DNA from: Micromonospora sp. MP36
Lineage (GTDB): Bacteria > Actinomycetota > Actinomycetes > Mycobacteriales > Micromonosporaceae
Reading direction: 5' to 3'
DNA: 64,000 nucleotides
NCBI RefSeq assembly: GCF_008119785.1
Contig: NZ_VSFA01000010.1
Coordinates: forward strand, 62,001 to 126,000
Position numbers and translations under genes: made by a program. Positions 1-8,991 of the stretch are shown here, one piece after another; position 1 is the first letter of the stretch; each line of letters begins with the position of its first letter. The notes below the pieces were generated by a model. That model did no database searches and was not told the origin of the DNA. It saw only the letters and a list, made by a program, of their open reading frames with translations.

Positions 1-248
1 TCCGGCACCTCGTACGGGTGGTTGGCGCGGAGTTGGTCGATCAGCGCGTCCACCCGGTCCGGGGCGGTCTTGAACTGCACCGACCACTCGGCGGTGGTCT
101 GGATGGCGGACTGCCACCAGTAGGTGCTGTCCACCGGTCCGCTCACCTGGGCGCACGCCGCCAGGCGTCCGGCGACGGCCGCGGCCGCCATGACGTCCGC
201 GACCGCCCGCGCGTCCACCACCGTCGTCACCACGCAGATCTGCTCCAC
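1..248 (-). CDS. cutA: Divalent-cation tolerance protein CutA (3' end cut by window edge)
   Basis: The minus-strand frame from the GTG at 248 reads VEQICVVTTVVDARAVADVM and continues through GRLAACAQV, STYWWQ and ANHPYEVPE, the conserved core of the CutA1 family: small trimeric ferredoxin-like-fold proteins linked to copper and divalent cation tolerance. About 82 of the usual 105-110 residues are present; the C-terminus lies beyond base 1. No earlier in-frame start is visible and no strong ribosome site precedes the GTG. It is transcribed away from the acyltransferase gene, whose stop is 35 nt upstream, so it may be the last gene of that minus-strand run. Identity is firm from motifs; the cellular role in actinomycetes is poorly known. 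Confidence 0.85.
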   Translation of the reverse strand, partial: MEQICVVTTVVDARAVADVMAAAAVAGRLAACAQVSGPVDSTYWWQSAIQTTAEWSVQFKTAPDRVDALIDQLRANHPYEVP

Positions 249-283
249 GAGCGCACCATACGTGGGATTCCTGGAAGTCCGCG

Positions 284-1318
284 TCACCGCGGGTCCGGTG
301 CCCCCGCCGGACCGTCCCGGTTGGCCGCGATCCACCGGTCGATCCGCGCCCACCAGTCGAAGAGCCAGTCGATGCGGTCCTGCCGCCCGGTCGGGATGTC
401 CTCCGGCGGCACCGACCAGAACCGCATCACGATCCGCTTGTCCATCGGCAGCTCCCGCCACACGTCGGTCACGGTGAGCATCCGGTCCAGCCCGGTGTGC
501 GCGACGAACACGACCCCGGCGTCCGGGGCGGCGTCCAGGGCGGCTAGCAGCCCGCCGGGCTGTGGGGCGAGCACGTGCTGCATCCGTTCGGCGCGCGACG
601 CCATCCGGTCCAGCCCGAGCGCCCGCAGCCGGGCGATGGCCCGCAGCCGCCGCCGCGGGGTGAAGTTGCCGCCCTCCGGAAAGATCACGAACGCGTCGTC
701 GTCGTCCAGGTCGGTGGCGAGGTGGGCGATCTGCCCGAGCATCGTCTCCCGGCCGTCCGACCCGGGCGCGATGAACCGGTTGGGCAGCCGGTTGAGCAGC
801 ACGTCGATCGCCGGGTCCCACTGGAGGGTCGCCTTGAGCACGATCCGGGGCTCCCGGTGGAACCAGTTCACCAGCGCGTGGATCAGGATGAACGAGTCGC
901 CGGGTCCGGCGTGCCGGCAGAGCACCAGCTCGGGGCGGCCGGGCAGGGCGGTGTCCGGGTCGGCGCCCACCACGTCGATCCGCAGCCGCAGCGCCCAGCG
1001 GGCCTGCCAGAACAGCACCCGCAGGAAGTGGCCGGCGAGCAGGTAGTGCGCCCGCTGGAAGGCCGGCGACCGCTTGCGCGCGCCGAAGCCGGCGGCCACC
1101 CAGAGCGCGAACAGGGCGAGCAGCGCGGCGGCGTCCCAGACCAGGTAGACGGTGGCGATCCAGAGCAGCCGCAACGGTCGCAGCCGCCCCGGCACCAGCG
1201 GCGAGGCGGCCAGCGCCAGCAACGCCCAGGCCGGCAGCGTGGCCAGCACCGCGACCGCGAGCAGCACCACGCCGGGGGCCAGCAGCAACCGGCGTACCCA
1301 CCGCGGTGGCAGTGGCAT
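284..1318 (-). CDS. Membrane-linked acyltransferase (PlsC-like)
   Basis: A 344-residue protein. About 80 N-terminal residues form two or three hydrophobic segments, followed by a lysophospholipid acyltransferase-like domain: an LCRHAGPGDSF block stands where the family HX4D motif lies and FPEGGNFTPRRR matches the second family block. It probably transfers an acyl group to a lysophospholipid or related lipid at the inner membrane face. The start is the ATG that shares one base with the patatin gene stop (TGATG), so the two are translationally coupled. A phospholipase and an acyltransferase in one unit suggest acyl-chain remodelling by inference. Substrate not predictable; the first motif is H-A-G-P-G-D rather than the commoner H-X4-D spacing with N before H. 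Confidence 0.75.
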   Translation of the reverse strand: MPLPPRWVRRLLLAPGVVLLAVAVLATLPAWALLALAASPLVPGRLRPLRLLWIATVYLVWDAAALLALFALWVAAGFGARKRSPAFQRAHYLLAGHFLRVLFWQARWALRLRIDVVGADPDTALPGRPELVLCRHAGPGDSFILIHALVNWFHREPRIVLKATLQWDPAIDVLLNRLPNRFIAPGSDGRETMLGQIAHLATDLDDDDAFVIFPEGGNFTPRRRLRAIARLRALGLDRMASRAERMQHVLAPQPGGLLAALDAAPDAGVVFVAHTGLDRMLTVTDVWRELPMDKRIVMRFWSVPPEDIPTGRQDRIDWLFDWWARIDRWIAANRDGPAGAPDPR

Positions 1319-2160
1319 CAGCGCTCCAGTTGGGTGTCCAGGTAGCGGCGGGAAGCGGTGTACGCGCGGCTGATCCGCCGCCCCACCGCCGCCATGTCCC
1401 GGTAGGCCCACGGGCTGTCCTCGCGCGGCTCCAGCCCGCCGGTGGGCAGCACGTGCACCTCCACCCCCTCGGGCAGGGCCGCCATCTCGCGGGCGAACCG
1501 GTGCCGGCGGGCGATCTCGAAGGCCACCTGCGCGATCTCCCAGGGCCGGCGGGGCGGGCTGAGCTCACGTTCGATCCGGCCCACCTGGAGTACGAAGATC
1601 TGCTTCGCGCCGAGCGCGACCGCCTCCCCGACCGGGATGGAGTTCACCACCCCGCCGTCGATGTAGTGCTGACCGTCGATCTCCTTCGGCGGCAGCAGCC
1701 CGGGCACCGAGGCGGAGGCGAGCACCGCCGGCACCACCGGCCCACTGTGGAACCAGTGCTCGGCGGCCCGTTCGATGTTCGCCGCGCAGCAGCGGAACGG
1801 CACCTTCAGGTCGGCGAAGGTGGTCTCCTCGCCCAGCTCGGTCTCCAGCAGCCGGCGCAGCGGCCGGGGTGAGTGCAGGTGCGTACGGGCGGCGAAGCGG
1901 CGCAGCTGCCGGGCCACCGAGTCCCCGTACACCTCGCTCGCCTCGGGCGAAGCCCAGAGCCGGACCAGCCGGTCGGTGACCGCCTCGCTCGGGTCGGCGG
2001 CGACCAGGGCGCCGTTGACCGCGCCGATCGAGGTGCCGAGCACCATGTCGGGCCGGATCCGGGCGCGGAACAGGGCGCGAAGCATGCCCACCTCGACCGC
2101 GCCGAGCACTCCCCCGCCGCCGAGCACGAACGCCACCGGACCGCCTGCCATGGCGTTCAT
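1318..2160 (-). CDS. Patatin-like phospholipase
   Basis: A 280-residue cytoplasmic patatin domain. The oxyanion loop GGGGVLG is near residues 14-20, the nucleophile elbow GTSIG has Ser44, and the catalytic aspartate lies in the DGG block (IDGGVVN, Asp168), so the Ser-Asp dyad is complete. Family members hydrolyse acyl esters of phospholipids or lysophospholipids. No signal peptide or lipobox is visible. The gene overlaps the downstream acyltransferase by one base and is probably cotranscribed. Upstream, 161 nt separate it from the glycosyltransferase gene on the same strand, so it may have its own promoter there. Confidence 0.85.
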   Translation of the reverse strand: MNAMAGGPVAFVLGGGGVLGAVEVGMLRALFRARIRPDMVLGTSIGAVNGALVAADPSEAVTDRLVRLWASPEASEVYGDSVARQLRRFAARTHLHSPRPLRRLLETELGEETTFADLKVPFRCCAANIERAAEHWFHSGPVVPAVLASASVPGLLPPKEIDGQHYIDGGVVNSIPVGEAVALGAKQIFVLQVGRIERELSPPRRPWEIAQVAFEIARRHRFAREMAALPEGVEVHVLPTGGLEPREDSPWAYRDMAAVGRRISRAYTASRRYLDTQLER

Positions 2161-2321
2161 CCTGGCACGAGGCGGAAAGCCGGCCCGCCGGAGCCGCCGC
2201 GGCGGATCCGCCCGGTCACCAGGCGCGACCGGGACCGTGCGCTAGGTGCTGGACGATCGCCGCCCGCAGCTGACCACGAGCGACCGTTCCCGGGCGCGGC
2301 CGTGCGTGGGCGGCTCGCCGG

Positions 2322-3431
2322 TCATCGGGCGGCGACCCGCGCCGTCTCCGGCCGGCCGGCCCGCACTCCCAGGTCGGCGATGAAGCTGTGGTACACCGAC
2401 ACGTAGCCGCGCGCCATCCGTTCCGCCGAGAAGTTCTCGGCGACGTGCGCCACGCAGTCCGCCGGGTCCAGCCGGATCGACTCGCGCAACGCCGCCGGCA
2501 GTTCGTCCGGCTGTTCGCAGAGCAGCCCGGTCAGCCCGGGGCGGACCAGCTCCGGCACCGCACCCCGGCGCAGCGCCACCACCGGCGTACCGGTCGCCAT
2601 CGCCTCCAGCATGGCCATGCCGAACGGCTCCTCCCACTGGATCGGCATGATCAGGCAGCGGGCGTCGAGCAGCAGCCGCAGGGTGGCCTCGCGGTCGGCG
2701 TTCAGCACCAGGGTGACGTCGTCGCCCAGCAGCGGCTCGACCACCTGCTCGAAGTAGCGGCGTTCCGCCGGCTCGTTGCACTTGCCGGCCAGGGTGAGCG
2801 GCAGCCCGGCCGCCCGGCAGGCACGGATCGCCACGTCGGGCCCCTTGTCCGGGCTGAACCGGGCCAGCCAGAGCACCGGCCCCTCGCCCGGGGCGCGCTT
2901 GCGCGGGAAGTCCCGCAGCGGCATCGCGTTGTGCACCGTGCCCACCCAGGGCAGCCCCGGGTTCGCCCGGCGCTGGGCGTGCGAGATCGCCACCAGGCCC
3001 ACACCCTGGTCGACGATGCCGAGCATGGTGCCGAACTCCCCGACCGGGTTGCCGTGCACGGTGGCCACGGTGGGCACCGACCGCCGGCCGGCGACCAGCG
3101 GGCCGATGGTGGTGTGGTCGTGGACGACGTCGAAGTCGGTCGGGTCCACCAGGCGGTTGACCTGGGCGAGGTGGGCCAGTTCGGGCAGTGACTCGCCCAG
3201 CCGGTCGTACTGGAGGTCGTCGCAGGTGGAGACGAACTCGGCGGCGGTGCCGTGGTCCCGGCCGGCGCCGAAGACGGTGACCCGGTGCCCCTGGTCGACC
3301 AGGCCGTTGACCAGCCCGGTCACCACCTGCTCCACGCCGCCGTAACCGGGTGGCGGCAGCGACAGCCACGGCGGTACCACCATCGCGATCCGCAACGGCG
3401 GTGCCCGGTCCGGCTGGTGATTCACGGCCAC
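2322..3431 (-). CDS. Glycosyltransferase family 4
   Basis: A 369-residue two-domain GT-B enzyme. The N-terminal domain begins RIAMVVPPW with a PGYGGVEQVV acceptor loop; the C-terminal domain carries WLARFSPDKGPD and the EPFGMAMLEAMATGTPVVA nucleotide-sugar site with its EX7E spacing, typical of retaining GT4 enzymes. I chose the GTG at 3431 because GGAGAGG lies 4 nt upstream in an otherwise empty gap; the reading frame is open much further upstream but overlaps the BON gene. Donor and acceptor are unknown. It follows the BON-domain gene by 64 nt and may be cotranscribed. A 27-codon ORF overlaps its stop but has no homology signal. Confidence 0.85.
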   Translation of the reverse strand: MAVNHQPDRAPPLRIAMVVPPWLSLPPPGYGGVEQVVTGLVNGLVDQGHRVTVFGAGRDHGTAAEFVSTCDDLQYDRLGESLPELAHLAQVNRLVDPTDFDVVHDHTTIGPLVAGRRSVPTVATVHGNPVGEFGTMLGIVDQGVGLVAISHAQRRANPGLPWVGTVHNAMPLRDFPRKRAPGEGPVLWLARFSPDKGPDVAIRACRAAGLPLTLAGKCNEPAERRYFEQVVEPLLGDDVTLVLNADREATLRLLLDARCLIMPIQWEEPFGMAMLEAMATGTPVVALRRGAVPELVRPGLTGLLCEQPDELPAALRESIRLDPADCVAHVAENFSAERMARGYVSVYHSFIADLGVRAGRPETARVAAR

Positions 3432-3495
3432 GAGTCCTCTCCGGTCGGCATCCGTGATCGGTGGCGGTTTCCCGCCCCGATCGGTGGCAAACGGA

Positions 3496-4167
3496 TCAGG
3501 CGGCCACCACGATCCGGTCGTGCACCTCGCGCACCCCGGGCATGGTCCAAGCGGCACGTTCCGCCTCCTCGCGCTGCCACCAGGAGCGGACCACCCCGTC
3601 GAGCACCACGGTGTCCCCGGTGACCCCCACGCGGATCCGTTCCGTGCCGGTCCGGCGCAGCAGCACCCGTTGCAGGTCACGCCGGTTCTGCTCGTCGCTG
3701 GTCGGGGCCGGCGGACGGACCTCGATCAGGTTGGTGACCCCGCGTACGCCGCGCAGCCGGCGCAGCTCCCGCTCGGCGGTACGCCGCTGGAAGCCGTACT
3801 CCACCTCGCCCCGGAGCATGACCCAGCCGTTGGCGACCGTCACGTCCAGCCGGTCGGCGGGGACGTAGCTGTCCCACTCCAGCGCCCGGCTCGCCGCGAT
3901 GGCGATGTCCGCGTCGGTACGCTCCTCCGCGGCGGGCAGCCGTACCTCGAGGTCGCTGGCGACCGCGCGGACCCCGCGTACCCGGTGCGCGCAGCGCTCC
4001 GCCGCCCAGCGCCGGGCGTAGCTGTCCACCTGGCCGGTGAGCGTCACCACCCCGTCGGCGACGGTCACGCCGATCTCGGTCGGCTGGGTCTGCGCATCCC
4101 AGTCCAACTCGGCGAGCACGTCCCGCTGGATTTCCTGGTCGGTACGGACGGCGGTCGTGGTCGTCAT
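3496..4167 (-). CDS. Triple BON-domain protein
   Basis: A 223-residue protein made of three consecutive BON repeats, at about residues 15-75, 85-150 and 155-223, each with the pattern VxVxDGVVTLxGxVxSxxxRxxAExxxxxVxGVRxVxxxIxV. BON domains bind phospholipid membranes or scaffold envelope proteins. No signal peptide or membrane segment is visible, so it is probably cytoplasmic; cytoplasmic multi-BON proteins are often stress-linked. The ATG at 4167 follows GGGAGGGGAC by 3 nt, deciding against the longer open frame. It lies downstream of the htrA terminator, so it is expressed separately from that operon. Confidence 0.85.
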   Translation of the reverse strand: MTTTTAVRTDQEIQRDVLAELDWDAQTQPTEIGVTVADGVVTLTGQVDSYARRWAAERCAHRVRGVRAVASDLEVRLPAAEERTDADIAIAASRALEWDSYVPADRLDVTVANGWVMLRGEVEYGFQRRTAERELRRLRGVRGVTNLIEVRPPAPTSDEQNRRDLQRVLLRRTGTERIRVGVTGDTVVLDGVVRSWWQREEAERAAWTMPGVREVHDRIVVAA

Positions 4168-4257
4168 GGCGTCCCCTCCCATGCGTTTCCCGTGCGTCGA
4201 GGGTGCCGCCGGACGGGGTGAGCCGGGCTCACCCGGGCCGGGTGAGCGCACGAAAAT

Positions 4258-4306
4258 GGGCGGCGGGTGACGGAGCCAACCCCCTTGACTCCGTCACCCG
4301 CCGCCC
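4258..4306 (-). terminator. Strong hairpin terminator after htrA
   Basis: Arms at 4258-4275 and 4289-4306 are perfectly complementary over 18 bp with a 13-nt loop. On the minus strand the stem is followed by ATTTTCG. It lies 24 nt past the htrA stop and insulates the BON gene. A second smaller stem (GGGTGAGCC/GGCTCACCC) lies at about 4215-4233. Confidence 0.85.
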
Positions 4307-4330
4307 GTGGAGGAGGCAGGTCTGTGTTTG

Positions 4331-5974
4331 TCAGGACTCGGCGAGCGTCACGGTTGTCTGCTGCGCGGAACCGTTGCGCTTGAACTCCACCTGGACCCGG
4401 TCGCCGACCTTGCCCGCCTGGACGGCGCCGACCAGGTCGTTCGAGTCGTTGATCACCTTGTCGCCGAACTTGGTGATCACGTCACCCCGCTGGATCCCGG
4501 CCTTCTCGGCGGCGCTGCCCGCGGTGACCGAGGCGACCATGGCGCCACCGTCCTCGGCGGCGTTCACGCTGACGCCGAGCGACGGGTGGCTGACCTTCTC
4601 GCCGCGCTGGAGCTTCTCGGCGACGTCCTTGGCCTTGTTGCTGGGGATGGCGAAGCCGACGCCGATGTTGCCGTTGCTGCCCTGACCGGCGGTGGCGATG
4701 GCGGTGTTGATGCCGATCACCTCGCCCCGGGTGTTGACCAGGGCGCCGCCGGAGTTGCCCGGGTTGATCGGGGCGTCGGTCTGCAGCAGGCCGGAGATCG
4801 AGCTGGCGGCCTGCCGCGGGTCCATCTGCTGCCCGCTCTCGCCGGCCTGGATGGTGCGGTCGCGAGCGCTCAGGATGCCGGCGGTCACCGAACCCTGGAG
4901 GCCGAGCGGGCTGCCCAGGGCGAGCACCTGGTCGCCGACCTGCATGGCGTCGCTGTCGCCGAACTTGGCCGCCTTCAGGTCACTCACCCCGCTGGCCTTG
5001 ACCACCGCGAGGTCGGTCTTCGGGTCGGTGCCGACGATTTTCGCCTGGGCCGTCTTGCCGTCGGCGAAGACCACCTTCACCGTGTCGCCGCTGGCGGAGG
5101 CGACCACGTGGTTGTTGGTCAGCACGTACCCGTCGGCGCTGAGGATCACCCCGGAGCCCTCACCGCTGTCCGTCATGATCGAGACCACGCTGTCCTGAAC
5201 GGCGGCGGCGATCTTCGGCAGGTCGGCGCTGTTGATCACGGGCGCCGCGGAGTAGGTGCGGTTGATGGTGGTGCCGGAACCATCGGAGACGGCGAGCGCG
5301 AGCGCGCCGCCGGCCACTCCGGAGCCAAGCATCAGTGCCAGGGCCAGCGCCCCCGCGCCGATGAACTTCCCCGCCCGGCTCGGCCGCGGCGCCGGCTGCG
5401 GCGCGCCCCACGGCGGGACCGGCTGGCCGGCCTGGTGCGGCTGCGCGCCCGGGTACGGCTGGTGCTGCTGGTACGGCGGAACCGGCCCGCCGTGCGGCGC
5501 GTAGGCCGGGCCGGTCTGGTGCACCCCGGCGGCCCAGCCGCCCTGCTGCTGCCCACCGGCCCACGGGCTGGGCTGCTGCGGCTGCCCGGAGCCGGGGTAC
5601 GACGGCGCGTACGGGCTGGCGGGGGCGGCCGGCGCCGCGAAGCGACCGGCGTCGCCGGCGGGCGCCTCGGAGCGACCGGCGTCGGCGACCGGCGCCTCGA
5701 AGCGAACGGTGTCGGCGGCCGGCGTGTCGGTGCGACCAGCGTCGGCGACCGGCTCGAAGCGAACGGTGTCCGCGGCCGGCGTGTCGGTGCGACCGGCTTC
5801 GGCGGCGGCCGGGGTTCCGGCGGCCGGGGAGTCGGCCGGAACCGGCGCGGCGGCCGGGGTGACGGTGGAGTCCGGGTGCCCGCTCTCGGCGTGGGGCAGC
5901 TCGGCGGTGGGGTGCGACGGCTCGGCGTCGGCGGGAGCCGGCGACCGCTGCGGATCGGTCTCGTGGTCGGTCAT
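4331..5974 (-). CDS. htrA: HtrA/DegP-type membrane-anchored serine protease with PDZ domain
   Basis: A 547-residue protein. Residues 1-200 form a Pro/Ala/Gln-rich, low-complexity cytoplasmic region; 202-229 is one membrane segment; then a trypsin-like S1C domain with His289 (TNNHVV), Asp321 (KTDLAVVKA) and Ser408 (GNSGGAL) outside the membrane, and a PDZ domain at about 450-540. It would degrade or chaperone damaged envelope proteins. The ATG at 5974 follows GGAAGG with good spacing. It is last in a regulator-kinase-protease operon arranged like mycobacterial mprA-mprB-pepD. Residues 60-115 contain a 19-residue repeat encoded by 57-bp tandem copies from 5697. Confidence in the class is high; the physiological substrate is unknown. 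Confidence 0.93.
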   Translation of the reverse strand: MTDHETDPQRSPAPADAEPSHPTAELPHAESGHPDSTVTPAAAPVPADSPAAGTPAAAEAGRTDTPAADTVRFEPVADAGRTDTPAADTVRFEAPVADAGRSEAPAGDAGRFAAPAAPASPYAPSYPGSGQPQQPSPWAGGQQQGGWAAGVHQTGPAYAPHGGPVPPYQQHQPYPGAQPHQAGQPVPPWGAPQPAPRPSRAGKFIGAGALALALMLGSGVAGGALALAVSDGSGTTINRTYSAAPVINSADLPKIAAAVQDSVVSIMTDSGEGSGVILSADGYVLTNNHVVASASGDTVKVVFADGKTAQAKIVGTDPKTDLAVVKASGVSDLKAAKFGDSDAMQVGDQVLALGSPLGLQGSVTAGILSARDRTIQAGESGQQMDPRQAASSISGLLQTDAPINPGNSGGALVNTRGEVIGINTAIATAGQGSNGNIGVGFAIPSNKAKDVAEKLQRGEKVSHPSLGVSVNAAEDGGAMVASVTAGSAAEKAGIQRGDVITKFGDKVINDSNDLVGAVQAGKVGDRVQVEFKRNGSAQQTTVTLAES

Positions 5975-6036
5975 GGATCCACCTTCCCCCTTGGCACTGT
6001 CACCAGCCTGGAATGCGCCTGAATCTTCCCTGAAAG

Positions 6037-7590
6037 TCACTCGCCGGACTCGGGTGACTCCGGCAACAGCGGCAACTTCACCCGGAAGGTGGCCCCGCCG
6101 CCCGGCGTCTCGGCCACCTCGACCATGCCGTGGTGTGCCGCCACCAGCGCGGCGACGATGGCCAACCCGAGCCCGGTGCTGATCGGCCCGCCGGCCCGGC
6201 GGGTCCGTGCCGCGTCCACCCGGTAGAACCGCTCGAACACCCGCTCGGCCTGCTCGGGAGTGAGACCCGGACCGGTGTCCGCCACCTCCACCACGGCCAG
6301 GTTGCCCGGCTCGACACGCAGCCGCAGCGTCACCGAGGCCTCCGGTGGGGTGTGGGTGAGCGCGTTGGTCATCAGGTTGCCGATCACCTGGCGCAGCCGG
6401 GCGTCGTCGCCGAGCACCACCAGCGGCCCGGCGCCGGGCTCGATCTCCAGCTCGATCCGGCGTTCCGGTTCGACCGCCCGGGCCGCCTGCACCGCGTCGG
6501 AGGCCAGCACCGGCAGCTCGACCGGGGCCAGGGCGATCGGGCGTTCCCGGTCCATCCGGGCGAGCAGCAGCAGATCCTCCACCAGCAGGCCCATCCGGGC
6601 CGCCTCGTCCTCGATCCGGCGCAGCAGGCCGGCGGTCTCCTCCGGCTGGCGGGCCGCGCCCTGCCGGTACAGCTCGGCGAAGCCCCGGATGGTGGTCAGC
6701 GGGGTACGCAGCTCGTGCGAGGCGTCCGCGATGAACTGCCGCATCCGCTCCTCGGAGCGGCGGGCCCGCGCCTCCGACGCCTGAGCCGCGGCGGCGGCGT
6801 CCCGGGCGCTGACCTCGGCGCTGCGGGCGGCCGCCTCGGACGCGGCCCGGGCGGTGAAGGCCGCCTCGATCTGGGCGAGCATCGCGTTCAGCGCCCGGGA
6901 GAGCCGGCCCAGCTCCGAGGTCGGCACGGCTCGGCCCTCCTCCGGGTCGGGCACCCGTCGGGTCAGGTCACCGCCCGCGATGGCCGCCGCGGTCCGCTCG
7001 ATCTCCACCAGCGGCTTGAGACTGGTACGCACGATGCCCGCGCCCACCGACGCCAGGATGATCAGCACCGCCCCACCCACCAGCAGGTCGATCCAGATCA
7101 GCTGCTTGACGGCCGAGTCGACGTCGGTGATGTGCTGCCCGAAGGCCAGGATCCGGCCGTTGCCGAGATCGGTGTAGAGCATGCGCCAGCGAGTCCGCCC
7201 GTCCTCGGAGCGTACGGTGAACGGCTTGCCGACCCGTGCCTGATAGCCGGCGTAGTCGGCGGGGAACCGCGGCAGTTCCTCCATGCTCAGTCCGGAGTAG
7301 CGGATCGGTTCCCCCACCTGTCTGGGGGTGGCCTCAGCGGCCACGTAGTCAGAAGGGATGCCGATGACGATCGTTCCCCCGCCACTCTGGTCAAGTACCC
7401 GGGCCACGCCGGCGGTGTTGCCGTGGAGCTGGTCGTCCACCTGGCCGATCAGGTAGTTGCGAAGGAAGTAGGCGGTGAGCGAGCTGATCACGAGAAGCGC
7501 GGCGGCGACCAGGGCCAGAACCGCGACGACCAGCTTGACCCGCAGCGGGACGGTCCGAAGGTGGCCCTTCGCGTCGTGGACGAGGTTCAC
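6037..7590 (-). CDS. Sensor histidine kinase (OmpR-family partner)
   Basis: A 517-residue kinase. Membrane segments at about 19-44 and 164-186 bracket an extracytoplasmic sensor of about 120 residues; a HAMP domain (187-240), an Ala/Arg/Glu-rich coiled coil (240-285), the H-box DASHELRTPLTT with His292, and an HATPase domain with N, G1 (DTGPGLT) and G2 (GLGLAI) boxes follow. The GTG start overlaps the response-regulator stop in a GTGA, so the two are translated together. The following HtrA gene suggests it senses misfolded envelope proteins as MprB does; that is inference from gene order, since the sensor domain itself shows no recognised fold. Confidence 0.93.
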   Translation of the reverse strand: MNLVHDAKGHLRTVPLRVKLVVAVLALVAAALLVISSLTAYFLRNYLIGQVDDQLHGNTAGVARVLDQSGGGTIVIGIPSDYVAAEATPRQVGEPIRYSGLSMEELPRFPADYAGYQARVGKPFTVRSEDGRTRWRMLYTDLGNGRILAFGQHITDVDSAVKQLIWIDLLVGGAVLIILASVGAGIVRTSLKPLVEIERTAAAIAGGDLTRRVPDPEEGRAVPTSELGRLSRALNAMLAQIEAAFTARAASEAAARSAEVSARDAAAAAQASEARARRSEERMRQFIADASHELRTPLTTIRGFAELYRQGAARQPEETAGLLRRIEDEAARMGLLVEDLLLLARMDRERPIALAPVELPVLASDAVQAARAVEPERRIELEIEPGAGPLVVLGDDARLRQVIGNLMTNALTHTPPEASVTLRLRVEPGNLAVVEVADTGPGLTPEQAERVFERFYRVDAARTRRAGGPISTGLGLAIVAALVAAHHGMVEVAETPGGGATFRVKLPLLPESPESGE

Positions 7591-8288
7591 GCCGCCGGCT
7601 TACGCAGCACGTAGCCGACCCCGCGCAGGGTGTGGATGAGCCGGGGTTCGGTGTTGTCGACCTTGCGCCGCAGGTAGGAGATGTAGGACTCGACGATGTT
7701 GTCGTCGCCCCGGAAGTCGTAGTTCCAGACGTGGTCGAGGATCTGCGCCTTGGAGAGCACCCGGTTGGCGTTGAGCATCAGGTAGCGCAGCAGCTTGAAC
7801 TCGGTCGGCGACAGCTGCACCCGCTGGCCGGCCCGGTGCACCTCGTGGGTCTCCTCGTCCAGCTCCAGGTCGGCGAAGGTGAGCCGGGAGGGGGCTTGCT
7901 CGCCGGTGGCGGTACGCCGCAGCACCGCCCGGATCCGGGCGGTCAGCTCCTCCAGGCTGAACGGCTTGGTGACGTAGTCGTCGCCGCCCAGGGTCAGCCC
8001 CCGGATCTTGTCGTCGGTGGCGTCCCGCGCGGTCAGGAAGACCACGGGCGTACGCGTACCACCCTCGCGGAGCATCCGGATGACCTCGAAGCCGTCGAGG
8101 TCGGGCAGCATCACGTCGAGCACGACCAGGTCGGGCCGGTGGTCCTTGGCGGCGTTCAGGGCCGCGCTGCCGCTCGTCGCGGTGGCGACGTCGAAGCCCG
8201 CGAAGCGCAGGCTAGCGGAGAGCAGTTCGAGGATGTTGGGATCATCCTCGACGACCAGCAGTCGGGCCTCGGTCTGGGTAGCCACCAT
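7587..8288 (-). CDS. OmpR/PhoB-family response regulator
   Basis: A 233-residue regulator with a receiver domain (acidic pair EDD near 14-16, phospho-acceptor Asp58 in VVLDVMLPD, Lys in VTKPFS) and a C-terminal winged helix ending RTLRGVGYVLRKP. It should activate or repress promoters, probably including its own operon, when phosphorylated by the adjacent kinase. The start is uncertain: four in-frame candidates (ATG, ATG, ATG, GTG) lie at 8300, 8297, 8288 and 8285 without a clear ribosome site. It heads the three-gene operon. Similarity of the domain pattern is to TrcR/MprA-like regulators; orthology is not provable by eye. Confidence 0.92.
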   Translation of the reverse strand: MVATQTEARLLVVEDDPNILELLSASLRFAGFDVATATSGSAALNAAKDHRPDLVVLDVMLPDLDGFEVIRMLREGGTRTPVVFLTARDATDDKIRGLTLGGDDYVTKPFSLEELTARIRAVLRRTATGEQAPSRLTFADLELDEETHEVHRAGQRVQLSPTEFKLLRYLMLNANRVLSKAQILDHVWNYDFRGDDNIVESYISYLRRKVDNTEPRLIHTLRGVGYVLRKPAA

Positions 8289-8373
8289 GGCACCCATCAT
8301 CCGCGCCCTGCCTGCGGCGGCGCTGGGTGGATGCTGGAAACAACCTGTGAGCCGGCCCGCCCTGGCGACGGGC

Positions 8374-8991
8374 TCAGCGGAGCAGCCGGCGCAGCCCGTC
8401 CAACGCGCCGTCGAGCAGCCGGATCGCCGTCCGCAGCTGGGTGTCGGTGAGCCGCCCGGCGCGGACCAGCGCGCCGACCTCGACGGTGAACGCGGCGAGC
8501 CGCTGGTCGAACTCGGCGAGCAGGGGCGACTCGCCGGCCGCGGCCGGCGCCCCGTTGGCGGCGGGCCGGGTCGGTGGCGGCTCCCAGTGCGCCCGCCGGG
8601 TCTGCCGGGCCGCCTCGCGCAGCTCCCGCTTGAGGTCGCGCACCGAGCCGCGCACCTCGGTCCGGATCTCGCCGGCCAGGGCGGTGAGGTCCTCGACGGA
8701 GGCGGTGATGTCCGATTCCAGGGCGGCCAGCTCGTCGGCGCGCTGCCGCAGCTCGGCGCGGCCCGCCTCGGTGATCTCGTACACCTTCCGGCCGCCGGCG
8801 GCGGTGTGGGTGACCAGTCCTTCGACCTCCAGGCGTTGCAGCCGGGGGTAGATGGTGCCGGCGCTGGGCGCGTAGAGGCCGAGGAAGCGGTCCTCCAGCA
8901 ACCGGATCAGCTCGTAGCCGTGCTTCGGGCCGTCGTCGAGAAGCTTGAGCAGGTAGAGCCGGAGCCGCCCGTGACTGAACACGGCGGTCAC
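8374..8991 (-). CDS. PadR-family transcriptional regulator
   Basis: A 205-residue protein. The first 85 residues are a PadR winged helix (LRLYLLKLLDDGPKHGYEL, then APSAGTIYPRLQRLE and the ITEAGRAEL wing); the rest is a long charged helix, probably for dimerisation, with a Pro/Ala-rich linker. The GTG start follows GGAGGAGCTGCC and overlaps the stop of the upstream DUF4097 gene (GTGA), so the two are one operon. PadR proteins usually repress their own operon; the palindromes upstream of the DUF4097 gene are the likely binding site. Confidence 0.9.
   Translation of the reverse strand: MTAVFSHGRLRLYLLKLLDDGPKHGYELIRLLEDRFLGLYAPSAGTIYPRLQRLEVEGLVTHTAAGGRKVYEITEAGRAELRQRADELAALESDITASVEDLTALAGEIRTEVRGSVRDLKRELREAARQTRRAHWEPPPTRPAANGAPAAAGESPLLAEFDQRLAAFTVEVGALVRAGRLTDTQLRTAIRLLDGALDGLRRLLR

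Noticed and set aside
2242..2325. 27-codon ORF overlapping the GT4 stop by ATGA
   Set aside because: It begins in a tidy overlap but has no ribosome site of its own, no recognisable product and strongly Arg/Ser-biased composition; unlike the ORF at 35567 it does not connect to a downstream gene.
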